A DNA stretch of 8,056 bases from Flavimaricola sp. Lineage in GTDB: Bacteria; Pseudomonadota; Alphaproteobacteria; Rhodobacterales; Rhodobacteraceae. The DNA is taken from NCBI GenBank assembly GCA_023300365.1, contig JALZWD010000067.1, positions 1-8,056 of the forward strand, written 5' to 3'. The notes beneath the pieces were generated by a model that did no database searches, was not told the origin of the DNA, and worked only from the letters and a program-made list of their open reading frames with translations. Made by a program: the position numbers and the translations under genes. Positions 1 to 4,976 of this stretch are shown here, one piece after another (position 1 is the stretch's first letter; each line of letters opens with the position of its first letter).

Positions 1-514
1 TCATGATTGGGTCGAGGCAAATCAGGATGCTGCGCGGCGCTTGATGCGCGCAGTGTTCACTGCGGGGGCATGGTTGGATGCGCAAAAAAACAAACCTTTG
101 GCCGTCGAAATTCTGGCACGTAGTGAGCATTTGAGCATGTCGCCTGAATACGTCGATCCGGCGTTGTCGGGTGAAATTGTCGCGCGGAAAGGTGCGGCCC
201 CACAAGCGGTCGCGCATTTTTTGCAGTTTCACAAAAATGTGGCGAGTTTTCCGTGGCGTAGTCAGGCGGCGTGGATCGCTTCTCAGTTGGGGGCCGATGC
301 GGATGGTATCCAGAAGGCCAAGGCTTGTTTTAGGGCGGATCTGTACCGCCAAAACCTCGCGGCCATTGGGGCGGATTTGCCAGGTGCTTCTGAGAAAGAG
401 GAGGGTGCGTTGCAGTGTGAAACGGCGGTTGCGTCAAGCCGAGGGCAAATGATTCTTGCGCCAGATGCTTTCTTTGATGGCAGAATCTTTGATTTTGCCG
501 CGCTGGGAAGCTAA
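1..514 (+). CDS. nasS: Nitrate sensor NasS-like protein, C-terminal part (5' end outside window)
   Basis: The frame is open from base 2 and ends at TAA 512-514, giving 171 residues of a larger protein that begins upstream. The visible part starts HDWVEANQDAARR and contains LAVEILARSEHLSMSPEYV, a CFRADLYRQNLAAIGADLP stretch and a final FFDGRIFDF. These patterns are typical of the C-terminal lobe of the NrtA/CmpA/NasS family of nitrate- or bicarbonate-binding proteins. I prefer NasS, the cytoplasmic sensor that sequesters the RNA-binding antiterminator NasT, over a second transport protein. The reason is that the following leader carries an ANTAR-type RNA target and a separate, signal-peptide-bearing binding protein (nrtA) comes next. 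The N-terminus is not visible, so absence of a signal peptide cannot be confirmed. A CmpA-like transport protein remains possible. No nasT lies between this gene and nrtA; in Paracoccus nasT precedes nasS. Confidence 0.7.
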   Translation, partial: HDWVEANQDAARRLMRAVFTAGAWLDAQKNKPLAVEILARSEHLSMSPEYVDPALSGEIVARKGAAPQAVAHFLQFHKNVASFPWRSQAAWIASQLGADADGIQKAKACFRADLYRQNLAAIGADLPGASEKEEGALQCETAVASSRGQMILAPDAFFDGRIFDFAALGS

Positions 515-607
515 ATTTTTAAGCACTTTCTGCATTGCAGCAATAAATCTCTGCGTCGCCGCATAATTGTTATTGTGGTTCCTAACTACACCAAGCCATG
601 ATTGAAC

Positions 608-657
608 CAAGGGGCAACGATGCCCTTGATCATGTGCCGATCAATGTTGGTCGCACA
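608..657 (+). promoter_or_regulatory. ANTAR/NasT-responsive tandem hexaloop RNA in the nrtA leader
   Basis: Two adjacent hairpins share one architecture: four base pairs below a six-base loop, a single unpaired base on the 5' side, then three to five more pairs. Hairpin 1 pairs 612-615 with 622-625 and 608-610 with 626-628, with G611 bulged and loop AACGAT at 616-621. Hairpin 2 pairs 639-642 with 649-652 (one G-T wobble) and 633-637 with 653-657, with C638 bulged and loop AATGTT at 643-648. Both loops have A at position 1 and G at position 4, the signature described for RNAs bound by ANTAR proteins (NasR, NasT, EutV). Hairpin 1 may have a lower stem, 597-602 with 629-634, across a five-base bulge. 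With the terminator downstream and nasS upstream, this is most simply the NasT binding site for nitrate-dependent antitermination. The structures are seen directly; binding is inferred. Confidence 0.82.
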
Positions 658-664
658 CCTTCCT

Positions 665-680
665 TGAGCAAAGCCGCTCG
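665..680 (+). promoter_or_regulatory. Possible third hexaloop hairpin overlapping the terminator's 5' arm
   Basis: GAGC at 666-669 pairs with GCTC at 676-679, and T665 with G680 as a wobble. The enclosed six-base loop AAAGCC (670-675) again has A at position 1 and G at position 4. It uses bases 671-680, which belong to the 5' arm of the terminator, so the two cannot form together. It could be the antiterminator form, but it is short and lacks the bulge shared by the two upstream hairpins, so chance is a real alternative. Confidence 0.35.
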
Positions 681-727
681 TATGAACCACGGATCCTCCC
701 CCGTGTTTATACGCGCGGCTTTTTTTT
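671..727 (+). terminator. Intrinsic terminator in the nrtA leader (attenuator)
   Basis: The 5' arm 671-692 pairs with the 3' arm 701-721 around an eight-base loop (693-700). AAGCCGC 671-677 pairs with GCGGCTT 715-721, CGTAT 679-683 with ATACG 709-713, GAA 684-686 with TTT 706-708 (one G-T wobble), and CACGG 688-692 with CCGTG 701-705. One mismatch (T678/C714) and one bulged C687 interrupt about 20 pairs. Eight T residues follow at 720-727. The terminator lies between the hexaloop RNA and the nrtA ribosome binding site. It is therefore placed to stop transcription of the whole operon unless it is overridden, rather than merely to end nasS. Confidence 0.88.
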
Positions 728-736
728 GCGGTTTTT

Positions 737-743
737 AAAGGAG
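737..743 (+). promoter_or_regulatory. Shine-Dalgarno of nrtA (decides the start)
   Basis: AAAGGAG ends six bases before ATG 750. It rules out the in-frame TTG at 726, which lies inside the T run of the terminator. Confidence 0.85.
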
Positions 744-749
744 CTGACC

Positions 750-2120
750 ATGAAAACCACCTTCGCAATGCTGCTTGCGACCTCCAGCCTTTTGGCGACG
801 TCTGCGGCGGCCCAGTCTTTGGATCTGGAACAAGAAGACTTGACCCTTGGGTTTATCAAATTGACAGATATGGCGCCCCTCGCGGTTGCTTATGAATTGG
901 GATATTTCGAGGACGAGGGCTTGTTCGTCACTCTTGAAGCACAGGCGAACTGGAAGGTGTTACTGGACGGTGTCATTTCGGGCGAGTTGGACGGTGCACA
1001 TATGTTGGCCGGTCAACCTTTGGCGGCGACAATAGGATACGGCACACAAGCCCATATTATCACGCCATTTTCTATGGATTTGAATGGCAACGCCATTACC
1101 GTTTCCAATGACATCTGGGAAGAGATGCGCCCCAATGTTCCGCTTATGGAAGATGGCCGTCCGCAGCATCCAATCAGCGCCAGCGCACTCGCGCCTGTTG
1201 TCGAAGAATACCGCGACCGTGGAGAGCCCTTCAACATGGGTATGGTCTTTCCTGTCTCGACCCATAACTACGAAATTCGCTATTGGCTGGCCGCTGGTGG
1301 ACTTGAGCCGGGGTACTATAGCGAACAGGATATTTCCGGCCAAATTGGGGCGGATGTTTTGTTGTCAGTGACACCTCCGCCGCAGATGCCTGCGACGATG
1401 GAGGCCGGAACAATCTTTGGTTATGCGGTGGGCGAGCCGTGGAACCAGCAGGCCGTATTCAGGGGCATCGGTGTTCCTGTGATCACCGACTATGACATGT
1501 GGAACAACAACCCCGAGAAGGTGTTTGGGATTTCCGCGGAATTTGCTGAAGCAAACCCCAACACGACCTTGGCTTTGACCAAGGCCCTTATTCGCGCCGC
1601 GATTTGGCTTGATGAAAATGACAATGCCAATCGTGTAGAAGCCGTGGAAATGTTGTCGCGGCCTGAATATGTCGGCGCGGACGCAGAAGTCATCGCCAAT
1701 TCGATGACAGGCTTTTTTGAGTTTGAAGATGGCGATGTGCGCCCGGCACCAGACTTTAACGTCTTCTTCCGCTACAACGCGACTTATCCGTTCTTTTCTG
1801 ACGCTATTTGGTATCTGACGCAGATGCGTCGTTGGGGGCAAATCCCGGAAACCATGTCTGACGAGTGGTACTTCGAGACTGCCGCAGATGTTTACCGTCC
1901 CGACATCTATCTTGAGGCGGCCCGACTGCTTGTTGATGAAGGTTTGGCCAACGAGGTGGACTTTCCGTGGGATAGCGATGGCTTCAAAGCACCGACCCCG
2001 GCCAGCGATATCATTGACGGCATCCCGTATGATGGCCGCGCACCAAATGCCTATATCGATAGTTTGCCGATTGGCCTGAGGTCAGGTCAGACAGTTTTGG
2101 ACGGCGAAATCCAAGGCTAG
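750..2120 (+). CDS. nrtA: Nitrate ABC transporter, periplasmic substrate-binding protein NrtA
   Basis: This is the high-affinity periplasmic receptor that delivers nitrate (possibly also nitrite) to the NrtB permease; 456 residues. ATG 750 is chosen because of the strong Shine-Dalgarno at 737-743. Residues 1-21 form a Sec-type signal peptide (MKTT, hydrophobic core, then ATSAAA) with likely cleavage before Q22. There is no lipobox cysteine, so unlike cyanobacterial NrtA it should be soluble. The mature part shows NrtA/CmpA-family blocks: [20 protein letters not shown] (34-53), [10 protein letters not shown] (66-75), AHMLAGQPL (83-91), [14 protein letters not shown] (108-121), [12 protein letters not shown] (170-181) and [10 protein letters not shown] (228-237). 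By analogy with the NrtA structure, W68, Q89, H172 and K257 are plausible anion-site residues; that mapping is my inference. Specificity for nitrate rather than bicarbonate rests on the nir/nas neighbours. It is the first gene after the leader attenuator. Confidence 0.93.
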   Translation: MKTTFAMLLATSSLLATSAAAQSLDLEQEDLTLGFIKLTDMAPLAVAYELGYFEDEGLFVTLEAQANWKVLLDGVISGELDGAHMLAGQPLAATIGYGTQAHIITPFSMDLNGNAITVSNDIWEEMRPNVPLMEDGRPQHPISASALAPVVEEYRDRGEPFNMGMVFPVSTHNYEIRYWLAAGGLEPGYYSEQDISGQIGADVLLSVTPPPQMPATMEAGTIFGYAVGEPWNQQAVFRGIGVPVITDYDMWNNNPEKVFGISAEFAEANPNTTLALTKALIRAAIWLDENDNANRVEAVEMLSRPEYVGADAEVIANSMTGFFEFEDGDVRPAPDFNVFFRYNATYPFFSDAIWYLTQMRRWGQIPETMSDEWYFETAADVYRPDIYLEAARLLVDEGLANEVDFPWDSDGFKAPTPASDIIDGIPYDGRAPNAYIDSLPIGLRSGQTVLDGEIQG

Positions 2121-2127
2121 GCTACGC

Positions 2128-2166
2128 CGTTCCCCGCATTGCGCATTGCGGGGAACGCCCCTTTTT
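2128..2166 (+). terminator. Intercistronic hairpin with short T run (partial terminator or mRNA-end stabiliser)
   Basis: CGTTCCCCGCA (2128-2138) and TGCGGGGAACG (2147-2157) form a perfect 11-bp stem with an eight-base loop, starting seven bases after the nrtA stop. After CCCC (2158-2161) there are only five T residues (2162-2166). The T run is short and offset from the stem, so some read-through is expected, and nrtB must be transcribed through it. A plausible role is to keep binding-protein mRNA in excess over membrane and ATPase mRNA, as in other ABC operons. That role is inferred. Confidence 0.65.
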
Positions 2167-2191
2167 CCATAGGTAAGAATTGGACACCAAT

Positions 2192-3265
2192 ATGACCGCT
2201 GTTGATCCCAGCTCGCTTGACGTCGAAGCCCGCCGTGCGCGCCGCTTTGCCCGCATCAACAAGGCCGACGCTTGGTTGAGCGTTATGGGCCTTTCTTGGC
2301 TGACCCCGATTTTGCGCGCCTTTGCTGGGGACAGCCCACGCGCGCAGGCGAGTGAGGTTTGGCGGCTTTTGGGTGTGCCGCTCATGGCAATTGCCGTGTT
2401 CGTGACGCTTTGGGCCACGCTTGCGCCGAAAGTACAAACCTCGCTTGGGGCGGTTCCGGGCCCTATGCAAGTTTGGGAACAAGTCGGCGAATTGCGGCAG
2501 GATGCGATCCGCGAAGGTGAAAGAGAAGTTGCGTTTTATGAACGCCAAGACGCTCGGAACGCAGAGCATATCGCCAATGGCGAAACTGACAAGGTGCGTG
2601 ACCGGATCTATACTGGCAAGCCGACCTACTACGACCAGATTTGGACGTCGATTAAGACGGTGTTCTTCGGGTTCTTGATTGCGTCGATCGTTGCCATTCC
2701 ACTGGGCATCGCGGCGGGTCTTTCTGTGACCGCCAACGCGGCTTTGAACCCGTTGATCCAGATTTTTAAACCGGTGTCACCGCTTGCGTGGTTGCCCATC
2801 GTTACAATGATTGTCTCTGCGGTCTACACCACCAATGACGGGTGGTTTGAAAAGTCGTTCCTTGTGTCGGCCATTACCGTGACGCTTTGCTCGCTTTGGC
2901 CCACGCTTATCAACACAGCTCTTGGTGTGAGCAGCATCGACAAAGACCTTGTGAGTGTTAGCCGTGTTCTGAAAATGAACACCTATACCAAGATCACCAA
3001 ATTGGTTTTGCCCTCGGCGCTGCCGTTGATTTTCACCGGATTGCGTTTGTCACTTGGTGTGGGTTGGATGGTGTTGATCGCCGCGGAAATGCTTGCCCAG
3101 AATCCTGGCCTTGGGAAGTTCGTTTGGGATGAATTCCAGAACGGCTCGTCTCAGTCGCTCGCTCGGATCATGGTTGCGGTGTTTACCATCGGTATCATCG
3201 GCTTTTTGTTGGATCGGGTCATGTATGCCCTGCAATCCATGTTCACATTCTCGAACAATCGCTGA
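2192..3265 (+). CDS. nrtB: Nitrate ABC transporter permease NrtB
   Basis: Inner-membrane permease of the nitrate importer, expected to act as a homodimer with the double ATPase encoded next; 357 residues from ATG 2192. A TTG at 2180 (four residues more) has AGG six bases upstream and cannot be excluded. Residues 1-55 are cytosolic and Arg-rich. A first membrane segment lies at about 59-79, followed by a highly charged stretch (95-145) before the core of about five segments (near 152-176, 194-214, 222-244, 285-303 and 325-347). The binding-protein-dependent permease EAA-like loop runs from about 246 to 290, with the LVLPSALPLIFTGLRLSLG block. FKPVSPLAWLPI (192-203) is typical of the NrtB/SsuC/TauC subfamily. 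Cyanobacterial NrtB is nearer 280 residues, so the N-terminal extension accounts for the extra length. It follows nrtA across a 71-base gap containing a hairpin. Confidence 0.9.
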   Translation: MTAVDPSSLDVEARRARRFARINKADAWLSVMGLSWLTPILRAFAGDSPRAQASEVWRLLGVPLMAIAVFVTLWATLAPKVQTSLGAVPGPMQVWEQVGELRQDAIREGEREVAFYERQDARNAEHIANGETDKVRDRIYTGKPTYYDQIWTSIKTVFFGFLIASIVAIPLGIAAGLSVTANAALNPLIQIFKPVSPLAWLPIVTMIVSAVYTTNDGWFEKSFLVSAITVTLCSLWPTLINTALGVSSIDKDLVSVSRVLKMNTYTKITKLVLPSALPLIFTGLRLSLGVGWMVLIAAEMLAQNPGLGKFVWDEFQNGSSQSLARIMVAVFTIGIIGFLLDRVMYALQSMFTFSNNR

Positions 3266-3306
3266 CCCCGCTCAAGCAGCAAAGCGACAGCGCATAAGGA
3301 AGAACT

Positions 3307-4971
3307 ATGGGTATTCTAGAATTAAAGAACGTCTCTAAGAGTTATGGTGAAACGCCGGTTTTGAAGGACATTGATCTGGACGTCGCCGAAGGTGAATTCG
3401 TTGTTATCCTTGGCTTTTCTGGCACAGGTAAAACCACGCTGATCAACCTGATGGCGGGGCTGGAACAGCCGACAACGGGGACCGTCACCTACCGCGATGC
3501 ACCGATCAAAGAACCGGGGCGCGAGCGCGGTGTTATTTTCCAAAGTTATTCGCTGATGCCGTGGCTGACGGTGAACGGCAATGTGGCGTTGGCGGTTGAT
3601 ACGATGTTCCCGGAGCTGCCCAAGCAGGAGCGGGCAGGGAAAGTAGACACATACGTCAAAATGGTTGGACTTGGCCATGCCGCCACACGTCGCCCGGCGG
3701 AATTGTCGGGTGGTATGCGTCAACGTGTCAACGTTGCTCGTGCGCTCGCGATGGACCCTGAAATGTTGCTTTTGGACGAGCCATTGTCAGCGCTTGATGC
3801 GCTGACCCGCGCCAATCTTGCGGATGAAATCGAAGCGATTTGGGACGAAGATAAGAAGACCTGCGTTTTGATTACCAATGACGTGGACGAGGCGATCATT
3901 CTTGCTGATCGCATCATCGCACTGAACCCAGACGGAACGTTGGGCGATGAATTCACGGTCAATATCCCGCGTCCACGCGACAGAATTGCTATGAATAACA
4001 ATACAACGTTCAAGACGTTGCGTGGGCAAGTTACGAATTACCTGATGGATGTGGGCATCGCGGCAAAGGTTAAAGAGACCCGCATGTTGCCAAATGTGAC
4101 GCCAATTCACGGTGTTCCGGCTGCCGTTGAAAAAGCACAGGAAGGCGAAATTGAAGAACGGTTCCTCAATTTTTCACAGCTTGATAAGGTCTATCCAACG
4201 CCCAAAGGGCCGCTCACGGTGGTTGAGAACTTTGACCTTAAGATTAACAAAGGTGAGTTTATTTCGCTGATTGGGCATTCGGGCTGTGGCAAGTCCACGG
4301 TGCTCACGATGGCGGCGGGGTTGAACCCGATTTCAAAGGGCGCCATCCGCCTTGACGGTTGGAACGTAGAAGGAGCAGATCCGGAACGCGCGGTTGTATT
4401 TCAATCGCCCAACTTGTTCCCGTGGCTGACAGCCAAAGAGAACGTCGCGATTGGGGTCGACAAAGTATATCCGCGGGCGTCGCAGGCCGAACGGCAGGAT
4501 GTGGTGGAATACTATCTTGAACGCGTTGGTCTCGCGGACAGTATGGATAAAGGTGCGGCATCTTTGTCTAACGGGATGAAGCAACGTGTCGGCATCGCCC
4601 GTGCCTTTGCATTGTCACCCAAGCTGTTGTTGCTTGATGAACCGTTTGGGATGCTTGACAGCCTCACCCGGTGGGAGCTGCAAGAGGTGCTGATGGAGGT
4701 TTGGTCGCGGACCAAAGTCACTGCGATTTGCGTAACGCATGACGTGGACGAGGCAATCTTGCTAGCCGACCGCGTCGTTATGATGACCAACGGACCGCAG
4801 GCGACGATCGGCAAGATCACGGATGTGAACCTGCCCCGTCCGCGCACGCGCAAGGCGCTGTTGGAGCACCCTGACTACTACACATATCGCCAAGAAGTCC
4901 TCGACTTTCTTGAGGAATATGAACACGGCGCGAAGCCTAAATCAAAACCCAAAGCGATTGCAGCGGAGTGA
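3307..4971 (+). CDS. Nitrate ABC transporter ATP-binding protein, two ATPase domains fused (NrtC/NrtD family)
   Basis: This 554-residue protein supplies both ATPase domains of the importer in one chain. AAGGA at 3296-3300 sets the ATG. Domain 1 (about 3-225) has Walker A GFSGTGKTT (36-44), Q79, signature LSGGM (133-137) and Walker B LLLDE (154-158). Its switch position is N191 (ITNDVDEA) where histidine is usual. Domain 2 (about 287-510) has Walker A GHSGCGKST (323-331), Q366, signature LSNGM (420-424), Walker B LLLDE (441-445) and H478 (VTHDVDEA). A linker of about 60 residues joins them and a Lys/Pro-rich tail ends the chain. Cyanobacteria use separate NrtC (ATPase plus an NrtA-like domain) and NrtD; here the NrtA-like regulatory domain is absent. 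The two unusual residues would meet in one composite ATP site, leaving the other canonical. The stop is only five bases before the nirB ATG. Confidence 0.92.
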   Translation: MGILELKNVSKSYGETPVLKDIDLDVAEGEFVVILGFSGTGKTTLINLMAGLEQPTTGTVTYRDAPIKEPGRERGVIFQSYSLMPWLTVNGNVALAVDTMFPELPKQERAGKVDTYVKMVGLGHAATRRPAELSGGMRQRVNVARALAMDPEMLLLDEPLSALDALTRANLADEIEAIWDEDKKTCVLITNDVDEAIILADRIIALNPDGTLGDEFTVNIPRPRDRIAMNNNTTFKTLRGQVTNYLMDVGIAAKVKETRMLPNVTPIHGVPAAVEKAQEGEIEERFLNFSQLDKVYPTPKGPLTVVENFDLKINKGEFISLIGHSGCGKSTVLTMAAGLNPISKGAIRLDGWNVEGADPERAVVFQSPNLFPWLTAKENVAIGVDKVYPRASQAERQDVVEYYLERVGLADSMDKGAASLSNGMKQRVGIARAFALSPKLLLLDEPFGMLDSLTRWELQEVLMEVWSRTKVTAICVTHDVDEAILLADRVVMMTNGPQATIGKITDVNLPRPRTRKALLEHPDYYTYRQEVLDFLEEYEHGAKPKSKPKAIAAE

Positions 4972-4976
4972 ATGAG

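Noticed and set aside
522..541. Possible sigma-54 promoter (GCAC ... TTGCA) upstream of the leader.
   Set aside because: The GCAC to TTGCA spacing is eight bases rather than five, and the GG of the -24 element is missing. The other GG in the region (577-578) has no GC at the -12 position.
535..567. Sigma-70 promoter with -35 TTGCAG (535-540) and -10 CATAAT (562-567).
   Set aside because: The spacer is 21 bases, outside the usual 16-18, so I do not call it a promoter.
693..743. CTCC in the terminator loop (696-699) complementary to GGAG of the nrtA Shine-Dalgarno (740-743), possibly blocking translation.
   Set aside because: Only four pairs, not extendable on either side; expected often by chance.
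726..749. Longer NrtA starting at TTG 726.
   Set aside because: The codon lies in the terminator T run, has no ribosome binding site, and would add residues ahead of a normal signal peptide.
1365..1841. Long minus-strand open frame inside nrtA, and similar antisense frames in nrtB, the ATPase gene and nirB.
   Set aside because: They mirror the codon structure of strongly supported genes, show no recognisable domains, and no ribosome binding site was found for those inspected.
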